A stretch of DNA of 5,801 nt. It comes from Thermoplasmata archaeon (GTDB lineage Archaea > Thermoplasmatota > Thermoplasmata > UBA184). The stretch lies in the NCBI GenBank assembly GCA_030039915.1, contig JASHUP010000016.1, positions 1-5,801 of the forward strand. The letters are read 5' to 3'. Made by a program: the position numbers and the translations under genes. This document shows positions 1-4,653 of this stretch, piece after piece. A model generated the notes under the pieces. It was not told the DNA's origin. It was given only the letters and a program-made list of their open reading frames with translations, and did not search any database. Position 1 is the first letter of the stretch. The number at the start of each line of letters is the position of its first letter.

Positions 1-43
1 GCGTGAGGAAGTTCACGAGGCCGCTGTGACGCCATTGCAGCAC
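1..43 (-). CDS. Possible 5' end of a minus-strand gene cut by the left edge
   Basis: On the minus strand a frame is open from just after a TAG (106-104) to the window edge. Its only usual start codon is GTG at 43-41, which would give VLQWRHSGLVNFLT and continue off the window. In the whole open stretch (103 to 1) 30 of 34 codons end in G or C, a pattern like the real genes here. However, there is no start codon for the upstream part (GFRYWFFPRRG), no clear ribosome binding site and no TATA-like box 27 bases before the GTG. It competes with the plus-strand frame over the same bases; at most one is likely to be real. Confidence 0.2.
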   Translation of the reverse strand, partial: MLQWRHSGLVNFLT

Positions 44-139
44 GCCCCGGCGCGGGAAGAACCAGTAGCGGAATCCGAGCCGCAGGTCGGAGCGCGCTCC
101 CCTCTACGGCGGATGCTGCGGGCAGTTCGTGGGCTCTGA
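2..139 (+). CDS. Possible 3' end of a gene cut by the left edge
   Basis: A reading frame open from base 2 to a TGA at 137-139 gives 45 residues, rich in Glu, Ala, Pro and Arg and ending in a basic amphipathic stretch (PLRRMLRAVRGL). It could be the C-terminal tail of a protein that starts outside the window. The case is weak: only 29 of 45 codons end in G or C, low next to the clear genes here, and the codon-aligned opposite strand is also open with a more gene-like pattern. AT-rich sequence follows directly (141-162), which would suit a gene end. No function can be given. Confidence 0.27.
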   Translation, partial: REEVHEAAVTPLQHAPAREEPVAESEPQVGARSPLRRMLRAVRGL

Positions 140-165
140 CCTTTAATCTGCCATCAATTTTGACT

Positions 166-193
166 GACGTGCACAAACGGCGGCTTTGTCGTC
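166..193. other. Stem-loop, 9 bp with a 3-base bulge
   Basis: GACG (166-169) pairs with CGTC (190-193), and ACAAA (173-177) pairs with TTTGT (185-189). TGC (170-172) is bulged and CGGCGGC forms the loop. It lies about 27 bases downstream of the TATA-like CTTTAATC, where a transcript from that box would begin. An alternative 4-bp hairpin (GTCC 191-194 with GGAC 199-202) would compete with it. Confidence 0.35.
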
Positions 194-231
194 CGACGGG
201 ACTCGCGCGGGCCGGTCGAACGCGGGGCGGG

Positions 232-251
232 GGCTGGATGCCCGTCCAGCC
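232..251. other. Stem-loop, perfect 7 bp with 6-base loop
   Basis: GGCTGGA (232-238) pairs perfectly with TCCAGCC (245-251) around the loop TGCCCG. TTTT occurs 11 bases later (262-265). A hairpin followed by a T-run could mark the 3' end of a plus-strand transcript, but archaeal termination depends mainly on T-runs and this one is short. In GC-rich DNA a 7-bp stem can also arise by chance. Confidence 0.3.
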
Positions 252-356
252 TGCGGCGGGGTTTTGAAGTCAATCGTTCGCCTGAACCGCACTTCCGTCG
301 CTCGTTTTCCAGATTCGCGCCCGATGGATTCTTGGCGCGTCGACCCCTGAAGGTCT

Positions 357-896
357 GTGGCGTCGTTGCGCATCAGCGTGCGCCCCGGCCAGAAGGCCGA
401 CCTCGCGGCGGTGCTCGAGATCTACAACCACTACGTCGAGGTAAGCCCCGCGACATTCGAGGTGGCGCCGGTCCGCGTGGCGGAGCGCGCCGGGTGGTTT
501 CGCGAACACGATTCGAGGGGACGCTACCGCCTTTGGGTCGCGACCGATCCCGGAGGGCGGCTCGTGGGCTGGGCGACCAGCAGCCCGTTCCGTCCTCGTG
601 CCGCCTACGCGACCACGGTAGAGTCATCGGTCTACTGCCGGGCGGGGTTCGAGGGCCACGGAATCGGGTCCCGACTGTACGAGTCCCTCTTCCGGTCCAT
701 CCAGAACGAGGACATCGAGCGGGTCGTGGCCGGCATTACCCTTCCCAACCCGGCGTCCGTCCGGCTGCACCGACGGTTCGGGTTCCGCCGGGTCGGTACG
801 TTCCATCGGGTCGGACGGAAATTCGGAACGTACTGGGACGTGGCGTGGTTCGAGCGCCCGTTCCGCCTCGAACGTCCTCAGGTCCCGGCTGCCTGA
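357..896 (+). CDS. GNAT family N-acetyltransferase, phosphinothricin/YncA-like
   Basis: The protein has 179 residues, the usual size for the phosphinothricin acetyltransferase / YncA (amino-acid N-acyltransferase) branch of GNAT enzymes, which move an acetyl group from acetyl-CoA to a small amine. The fold starts at RISVRPGQKADL (about 5-16). Glu89 lies on the central strand where this branch has a conserved Glu. The acetyl-CoA loop is GFEGHGIGSRLYESL (about 97-111). The C-terminal family signature is NPASVRLHRRFGF followed by RVGRKFGTYWDVAWFE (131-166). An in-frame TGA at 348-350 makes GTG 357 the earliest start; TTG 366 is an alternative. No convincing ribosome site or TATA box decides between them. 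The natural substrate cannot be read from sequence. Its last 14 bases overlap the 3' end of the opposing tRNA-Tyr gene. Confidence 0.88.
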   Translation: MASLRISVRPGQKADLAAVLEIYNHYVEVSPATFEVAPVRVAERAGWFREHDSRGRYRLWVATDPGGRLVGWATSSPFRPRAAYATTVESSVYCRAGFEGHGIGSRLYESLFRSIQNEDIERVVAGITLPNPASVRLHRRFGFRRVGTFHRVGRKFGTYWDVAWFERPFRLERPQVPAA

Positions 897-989
897 CTCG
901 AACAGGCGACCTGAGGATCTCCACGGGGGCCGCCGGAGGTCCGGCAGTCTCGCCTACAGTCCCCCGCTCTACCACTGAGCTAAGCCGGG
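883..989 (-). tRNA. tRNA-Tyr (anticodon GTA) with intron
   Basis: Read on the minus strand, the gene folds as a full cloverleaf. The acceptor stem is CCCGGCT (989-983) with AGCCGGG (890-884), with discriminator A883. The D arm is GCTC/GAGC with loop AGTGGTA. The anticodon stem is GGGGA (964-960) with TCCTC (917-913), including one G-T pair. The variable loop is AGGTC and the T arm is GCCTG TTCGAGT CAGGC. The anticodon GTA is at 957-955. After removal of a 35-base intron following G37, the loop reads CTGTAGA and the mature tRNA is 72 bases. CCA is not encoded; the next bases are CCT. A TATA-like box sits 28 bases upstream. Its 3' end overlaps the 3' end of the convergent acetyltransferase gene. 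Confidence 0.93.
919..953 (-). other. tRNA-Tyr intron at position 37/38
   Basis: These 35 bases interrupt the anticodon loop between G37 (954) and A38 (918), the standard place for archaeal tRNA introns, which are cut by the tRNA-splicing endonuclease at a bulge-helix-bulge. The boundary is ambiguous by one base because both junctions carry G. The intron has its own hairpin, GCCGG (945-941) with CCGGC (936-932) around ACCT. The expected central 4-bp helix is poor: C32-T35 opposite GTGG (924-921) gives one Watson-Crick and three G-T pairs, so the splice motif seems relaxed. A run of five C (929-925) could also mispair with GGGGG (965-961) of the precursor. Confidence 0.85.
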
Positions 990-1012
990 ATGGGGTTCGG
1001 AGCGGTGGACGA

Positions 1013-1020
1013 CCTATAAA
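1013..1020 (-). promoter_or_regulatory. TATA box for tRNA-Tyr
   Basis: On the minus strand this reads TTTATAGG, preceded by the purine-rich GGAGGG that could act as a BRE. Its centre is about 28 bases upstream of the first base of the tRNA, the normal archaeal TATA-to-start distance. It is nearly the only AT-rich patch in this gap, and the same bases can serve the opposite strand. Confidence 0.7.
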
Positions 1021-1021
1021 C
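1014..1021 (+). promoter_or_regulatory. TATA-like box for the histidine phosphatase gene
   Basis: On the plus strand the same AT-rich bases read CTATAAAC. A start 27 bases downstream would fall near 1044, leaving a leader of about 6 bases before ATG 1051. This fits a near-leaderless transcript and supports that start, but direct evidence of use in this direction is lacking. Confidence 0.5.
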
Positions 1022-1050
1022 CCTCCGCCGGGTCGGAGTGCGCTACGGCA

Positions 1051-1572
1051 ATGAGGGTCGTCGAGCACCGCCGGCACAGCCGCCGGGACCCGGCCGGGGT
1101 CCACCTGAACGTCGAGGGCCTCGAGCTCGTCCGCCGGCTCCGACCGACGATCGGCCGATTCGACCGCGTCGTCGCCTCTCCCAAACCGCGCGCCGTCGAG
1201 ACGGCGCAGTCGCTCGGCTTCGAGGTCGATGCACTTCTCCCCGACCTCGCCGAGATGCCGGAGGATGCCGGGCTGAACGTCGCCGCCCTGGCGCACCGCT
1301 CGTTCGCCGAGTACGTCCGATGGGTCGGACGCTCGGAGGTCGCGTCTCGATACGCCCGGCACCAGGCCGAGGTCATGCGCGCCGAGCTCGAGAAGACCCC
1401 GGACGGGGGACGGGTGCTCATGGTCTCCCACGGCGGGGTCATCGAGTTCGCGGCCGCCGGGACCGGGGTCTCCGACGTCGCCGGCTGGGGCCCGCCGGTC
1501 GAGTACCTGGAGGGGGTCCGATTCTACCTCGACCGCGGCCGTTGGGTCCGGGGCGAGGTGCTCCGGCTCTGA
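1051..1572 (+). CDS. Histidine phosphatase superfamily protein
   Basis: This 173-residue protein belongs to the histidine phosphatase (phosphoglycerate mutase-like) superfamily, which passes phosphate through a phospho-histidine. The catalytic Arg-His is at 8-9 in the motif RRHS, where most members have RHG. The second phosphate-binding Arg is Arg47 in SPKPRAVETA (43-52). The second catalytic His is His127 in VLMVSHGGVIE (122-132). The C-terminal YLEGVRFYL (152-160) matches a subfamily I recall as having RRHS or RRHT at the N-terminus. No signal peptide or membrane segment is visible, so it is probably cytosolic. ATG 1051 puts the catalytic motif right at the N-terminus, as the family requires, and agrees with the upstream TATA-like box. 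It diverges from tRNA-Tyr and converges on adk, with only 9 bases between stop codons. The substrate is unknown. Confidence 0.87.
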   Translation: MRVVEHRRHSRRDPAGVHLNVEGLELVRRLRPTIGRFDRVVASPKPRAVETAQSLGFEVDALLPDLAEMPEDAGLNVAALAHRSFAEYVRWVGRSEVASRYARHQAEVMRAELEKTPDGGRVLMVSHGGVIEFAAAGTGVSDVAGWGPPVEYLEGVRFYLDRGRWVRGEVLRL

Positions 1573-1581
1573 TCCCCCGCG

Positions 1582-2214
1582 CTAGCGGAGCGCGACGCGA
1601 AGCCGCGCGGTCACGTCGTCGGGGGTCCCGCTCGCGTCGATCGGGTGGAGCAGGTTCCTCTTCCGGTAGTAGTCGAGCAACGGAGCGGTCTTCTCGAGGT
1701 AGACCCGAAGGCGGACCCGGACGGCCTCGGGTCGGTCGTCCGGTCGCTGCACGAGCGTCTCTCCGTCCCCGTCGCATCGACCGGGTGCCTTGGGGGGCTG
1801 GCTCGAGAGATTGTACACCGATTGACATTTGGGGCAGACCCAGCGGTCCGAGAGACGTTCCACCAGTTGCGCCTCGGGGAGGTCGAAGGAGAAGACCCGC
1901 TCGACGTGCGCGAAGCCGGCGAGCGCCTCCGCCTGAGCGATGTTCCGGGGAAACCCATCGAGGATGAAGCCGGCCCGGGCGTCCGGCTGCTCGAGCCGCT
2001 CGCGAAGGATCCCGAGCACGAGCTCGTCCGGCACGAGTCCTCCCGAATTCATGTGCCCCTCGGCTTCGACCCCGAGCGGAGTGCGGGCCGCGACCGCGGC
2101 CCGCAGCATGTCCCCCGTCGAGATGTGCGGGATCCCCATCTCCCGGGCGAGCCGGGCGGCCTGGGTACCCTTTCCGGCTCCCGGAGGACCGAGGAAGACG
2201 ACGTGCGAGGTCAT
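1582..2214 (-). CDS. adk: Adenylate kinase, long bacterial-type with zinc lid
   Basis: Adenylate kinase catalyses ATP + AMP to 2 ADP in the cytosol and balances the adenylate pool. The 210-residue protein has every landmark of the long form: P-loop GPPGAGKGT (9-17), AMP-binding STGDMLR (32-38), DGFPR (86-90), a zinc-finger lid and QRPDD (156-160). The lid ligands are Cys127, Cys130, Cys147 and Asp150, with the typical spacings 2-16-2, so this is a Cys3-Asp finger. It is the form known from bacteria and part of the euryarchaea, not the short AdkA of methanogens and crenarchaea. The ATG follows the pyrH stop by 24 bases, so the two are probably co-transcribed. GGGAGA sits just before the ATG but with only 2-3 bases of spacing, so its use as a ribosome site is uncertain. 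Confidence 0.96.
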   Translation of the reverse strand: MTSHVVFLGPPGAGKGTQAARLAREMGIPHISTGDMLRAAVAARTPLGVEAEGHMNSGGLVPDELVLGILRERLEQPDARAGFILDGFPRNIAQAEALAGFAHVERVFSFDLPEAQLVERLSDRWVCPKCQSVYNLSSQPPKAPGRCDGDGETLVQRPDDRPEAVRVRLRVYLEKTAPLLDYYRKRNLLHPIDASGTPDDVTARLRVALR

Positions 2215-2238
2215 CGTCTCCCGAGCCGCCCCCGCCTA

Positions 2239-2970
2239 CTAAGGTGTTTTCGCGCGGGTCGGGTCATCGACGAGCGTCCCTCGGAACCGCTGCCCGGTCA
2301 CGGCCGCTTCGAGGTTCTCGAGGTCGCGACCGGGCACGATGAGCAGCGGGATATGGGCCCGGGCGAGCGCGTCCGCTCCCAGGCGGTCGAAGAGGAAGTT
2401 CTGCCCGGCCTCTCCCGAAGACCCGGCGTGGACCATCGCCCGGAACTCGGCCCAGGAGAGTCGCTCGATCCGGCGGGCGTCCGGGTGGCTTCTCGGGTCC
2501 CGGTCGTAGACGCCGTCGACGTCCGTTGCGTTCACCACGCGCGCCGCGCGAATTCGCACCGCGACCAGCGCGGCGACGCCGTCCGTCGTGTGACCGGGTT
2601 CCGTCCCTCCCAGGATGACCGGGGAACCGGTACGCAGCTGTTCAACGACCGCCGGAACGGTGGACGGCGGCCGGGCCGGCGCCGGAGGGCCCACCCGGGC
2701 CGCGACGAGCCGGGCGTGGAGGCGGGTGACCTCGATCCCGACTTCATCGAGCTCGAATTCGGTGAGGCCAAGGTCGCGGCCGAGTTGAATGTACTCCCGC
2801 GCCGTTCGACCTCCCCCGGTCGTCACGACCAGCGGTCGGTCCGCTCCCAGTCGACGCAGCAGCTCGGCGAGCTTCCCAAAGTACTCCGAGTCCCCCTTAC
2901 CGGTGAGCAGCACCGACCCCCCGACCGAGACGACGACCGGGGCGTGGTCGGCGGACGGAGCCCGAGACAT
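2239..2970 (-). CDS. pyrH: UMP kinase, archaeal type
   Basis: UMP kinase phosphorylates UMP to UDP with ATP, feeding UTP and CTP synthesis in the cytosol. The 243-residue protein is an amino-acid kinase fold enzyme. It has the glycine-rich VVVSVGGSVL (12-21), a second phosphate loop TTGGGRTAREY (50-60), the archaeal UMP kinase signature LDEVGIEVTRLHARL (74-88), GGTEPGHTTD (121-130) for nucleotide binding, and VNATDVDGVYDRDP (146-159). It is slightly longer than the usual ~225 residues because of about 10 extra N-terminal and some C-terminal residues. ATG 2970 is supported by a TATA-like box 27 bases upstream, which fits a leaderless mRNA. It probably heads a pyrH-adk unit, pairing two nucleoside monophosphate kinases. 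Isopentenyl phosphate kinase is a relative, but the UMP kinase signatures fit better. Confidence 0.94.
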   Translation of the reverse strand: MSRAPSADHAPVVVSVGGSVLLTGKGDSEYFGKLAELLRRLGADRPLVVTTGGGRTAREYIQLGRDLGLTEFELDEVGIEVTRLHARLVAARVGPPAPARPPSTVPAVVEQLRTGSPVILGGTEPGHTTDGVAALVAVRIRAARVVNATDVDGVYDRDPRSHPDARRIERLSWAEFRAMVHAGSSGEAGQNFLFDRLGADALARAHIPLLIVPGRDLENLEAAVTGQRFRGTLVDDPTRAKTP

Positions 2971-2994
2971 CCGAGCCGGGGAGGTCCGCTCGGG

Positions 2995-3000
2995 TTTATG
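2995..3000 (-). promoter_or_regulatory. TATA-like box for pyrH-adk
   Basis: The minus strand reads CATAAA, centred 27 bases upstream of the A of ATG 2970. Transcription would start at or next to the start codon, giving a leaderless mRNA. In this very GC-rich gap it is one of only two AT-rich patches; the other is placed in the same way for rpiA. Confidence 0.6.
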
Positions 3001-3024
3001 TGTGTCGGCCTCCGCGGTGCCGGG

Positions 3025-3032
3025 TTGAAAAG
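3025..3032 (+). promoter_or_regulatory. TATA-like box for rpiA
   Basis: TTGAAAAG is centred about 27 bases before GTG 3056, so the transcript would begin at or near the start codon. The box is a poor match to a strict TATA consensus, but it is the only AT-rich patch at the right distance. AGGAGG occurs at 3031-3036 but is about 19 bases from the start codon, too far to act as its ribosome site. Confidence 0.55.
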
Positions 3033-3055
3033 GAGGGCGCGGGTTCGGGATTGAC

Positions 3056-3766
3056 GTGCCGGAGGACCTCGAACGGGCGAAGGTGGTCGCCGCGCGCTAT
3101 GCGGTCGAGCACCACGTACGGCCGGGACTTCGACTCGCGCTCGGCACCGGCTCGACCGCCGCGCAGGCCGTGCGCGCGATGGCCGAGCGGTACCCGCACG
3201 GCAAGTTCGATTGCGTCGCGACCTCCCGGGCGACCGAGGACCTCGCGAAGGAACTCAAGGTCCCCGTCCGTCCGCTCCGGGGCGACGACCGCTTCGACCT
3301 GATGCTCGACGGCGCGGACGAGGTCACGCCGGCGCTCGACATGACGAAAGGAGGGGGCGGGGCGCTGCTCCGGGAGAAGTTGCTCGCCCGCCTCTCCGCT
3401 TCGGTCGTGATCATGGTCGACCCGTCGAAGCTCGTGGGCGCGCTCGGCGAGCGGGCGTCCCTGCCCGTCGAGGTCGTGCCGTTCGGCCGGCCCGTGCTCG
3501 AGCGCGAGCTCGCGGCGGAGGGGTACCGGGTACGCTTGCGGGTCGGCCCGAACGGCCGGCCGTACGTCACCGATAACGGCAACGAGATCCTCGACCTCTC
3601 GCCCCGCGAGCCGGTGCGCGACCCGTCCGGAGCCGCGGCGGCGATCCGCCAGCACACGGGAGTCGTCGAAACCGGCATCTTCGCCGGGATGGCGGATCTC
3701 GTCATCGTCGGCTTCCCGGACGGTCGGGTCGAAGAGCGACGTCCCGACCACTCGCGCCGAAGCTGA
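3056..3766 (+). CDS. rpiA: Ribose-5-phosphate isomerase A
   Basis: RpiA interconverts ribose 5-phosphate and ribulose 5-phosphate in the cytosol. In archaea lacking an oxidative pentose phosphate pathway it supplies ribose 5-phosphate for nucleotides. The 236-residue protein has LALGTGSTA (27-35) for phosphate binding, VATSRATEDLA (54-64), DGADEV (85-90), TKGGGGALLREKLLA (97-111), DPSKLVGALG (122-131), LPVEVVPFG (136-144), VTDNGNEILD (171-180) and GVVETGIF (202-209). Asp85, Asp88, Lys98 and Glu107 line up with E. coli Asp81, Asp84, Lys94 and Glu103 at a constant offset of four. The start is GTG, chosen because the family's first helix begins a few residues later and a TATA-like box lies 27 bases upstream. 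The last ten or so residues are an unconserved basic tail. The gene diverges from pyrH. Confidence 0.96.
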   Translation: MPEDLERAKVVAARYAVEHHVRPGLRLALGTGSTAAQAVRAMAERYPHGKFDCVATSRATEDLAKELKVPVRPLRGDDRFDLMLDGADEVTPALDMTKGGGGALLREKLLARLSASVVIMVDPSKLVGALGERASLPVEVVPFGRPVLERELAAEGYRVRLRVGPNGRPYVTDNGNEILDLSPREPVRDPSGAAAAIRQHTGVVETGIFAGMADLVIVGFPDGRVEERRPDHSRRS

Positions 3767-3848
3767 CCGGCGGCCCGACCGCCATCGTCGCCGTTATCCG
3801 CCCCGGGGGGTGGCGTCCGTCGGCCGCGGCGCACGGCTGCGAGGGACC

Positions 3849-4631
3849 ATGGAAGGCAAGTTCATCCGGACGCGCATCGAGGACCACGTCGGATACATCG
3901 AGATCGGCAAGCCGAAAGCGAACACGTACGACCTCGCGATGATGCGCGAGATCGACGAAGCCGTGGAGGAGCTCCGGTTCGACGAGAGCGCACGCGTCGT
4001 CGTGCTCGCGAGCTCGGTGCCCGGGTTCTTCAGCGCCGGCGCGGACATCGAGATGCTCAAGGCGAGCCAGCCCGACTTCAAGGCGATGTTCTGCCTGCAC
4101 TGTCAGGAAACGCTCAACAAGTTCGCGAGCACCCCGAAGGTCGTCATCGCCGCGATCAACGGCCATTGCGTCGGCGGAGGGCTCGAGATCGCGCTCTCGA
4201 CCGACCTCCGCATGATGGCGAAGGACTCCGGGAAGATCGGGCTCCCCGAGGTCACGCTCGGGGTGCTCCCGGGCACGGGCGGCACCCAGCGCCTCCCTCG
4301 CCTCATCGGCGCATCGCGCGCGCTCGACATGATGATCACGGGTAAGCTGCTGACCCCGGACGAGGCGCTCGCGATCGGGCTCGTGAACTACGTGTACCCC
4401 AAGGAGACGTTCGCGAAGGACGTGCACGCGTACGCGACCGCGCTCGCCCACGGGCCGGCGCGAGCCGTGAGCCTCATCAAGCGATCCGTCGTCGAGGGGA
4501 TCGAGATGCCCCTCGTCGCCGGGCTCGCGCTCGAGCGCGAACTCCAGAACCGCCTGTTCATCACCGAGGATGCGAAAGAAGGTCTGACCGCGTTCGTGGA
4601 GAAGCGGAAGCCCAGCTTTAAGGGCCGCTGA
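3849..4631 (+). CDS. Enoyl-CoA hydratase/isomerase (crotonase) family protein
   Basis: From ATG 3849 the protein has 260 residues, the standard crotonase length. Enzymes of this fold bind acyl-CoA thioesters; classical members add water to 2-enoyl-CoA. The oxyanion-hole segments are SAGADIEML (62-70) and [11 protein letters not shown] (103-113). Glu113 and Glu134 (in [19 protein letters not shown]) match the two catalytic glutamates of mammalian mitochondrial enoyl-CoA hydratase, so hydratase activity is favoured over isomerase-only relatives. [15 protein letters not shown] (166-180) is also typical. An in-frame GTG at 3810 would add 13 residues (ASVGRGARLRGT) outside the family fold; GAGGG at 3841-3845 just before ATG 3849 also favours the shorter form, although its spacing is short. 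The diiron gene starts 22 bases after the stop, so the pair is probably an operon acting on the same CoA ester. The exact substrate is unknown. Confidence 0.93.
   Translation: MEGKFIRTRIEDHVGYIEIGKPKANTYDLAMMREIDEAVEELRFDESARVVVLASSVPGFFSAGADIEMLKASQPDFKAMFCLHCQETLNKFASTPKVVIAAINGHCVGGGLEIALSTDLRMMAKDSGKIGLPEVTLGVLPGTGGTQRLPRLIGASRALDMMITGKLLTPDEALAIGLVNYVYPKETFAKDVHAYATALAHGPARAVSLIKRSVVEGIEMPLVAGLALERELQNRLFITEDAKEGLTAFVEKRKPSFKGR
4616..4623 (+). promoter_or_regulatory. Possible internal promoter before the diiron gene
   Basis: CTTTAAGG, within the last codons of the enoyl-CoA hydratase gene, is the only AT-rich patch upstream of ATG 4654. A start about 27 bases on would fall near 4646, leaving a leader of about 8 bases. 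It could give the second gene its own transcript, but the box encodes Phe-Lys and may be coincidental. Confidence 0.25.
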
Positions 4632-4653
4632 ACCTCTAGGACGGTCGAGCGTC

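Larger units (their letters stand above)
140..356. other. Intergenic region with AT-rich patch and stem-loops, no convincing gene
   Basis: No frame here looks coding: the open frames crossing it have arginine/proline-rich translations typical of GC-rich noise. It begins with the most AT-rich stretch of the window (141-162, including CTTTAATC at 141-148 and CAATTTTGAC at 155-164). Two stem-loops follow (166-193 and 232-251), then TTTT at 262-265. The second half (270-356) shows nothing recognisable, and no good TATA box lies about 27 bases before the GTG of the next gene. The region could carry promoters for flanking genes or a short structured RNA; neither is shown. Confidence 0.5.

Noticed and set aside
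332..1054. A plus-strand open frame overlapping the acetyltransferase and the tRNA
   Set aside because: It runs through a tRNA gene on the other strand and has an Arg/Pro/Gly-rich translation with no domain.
2239..2970. Isopentenyl phosphate kinase, tempting given the mevalonate gene nearby
   Set aside because: The LDEVGIEVTRL and GGTEPGHTTD segments fit archaeal UMP kinase; isopentenyl phosphate kinase has a different N-terminal pattern with a conserved substrate-binding His that I do not see here.
1645..3054. A long plus-strand open frame (469 codons) opposite adk and pyrH
   Set aside because: Its translation is Arg/Gly/Pro-rich with no recognisable domain and it lies exactly antisense to two clear enzymes. 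Long antisense frames are expected in such GC-rich DNA.
3810..3848. An earlier GTG start for the enoyl-CoA hydratase
   Set aside because: It adds 13 residues before the point where crotonases begin, and a GAGGG sequence precedes ATG 3849. The ATG gives the standard 260 residues.
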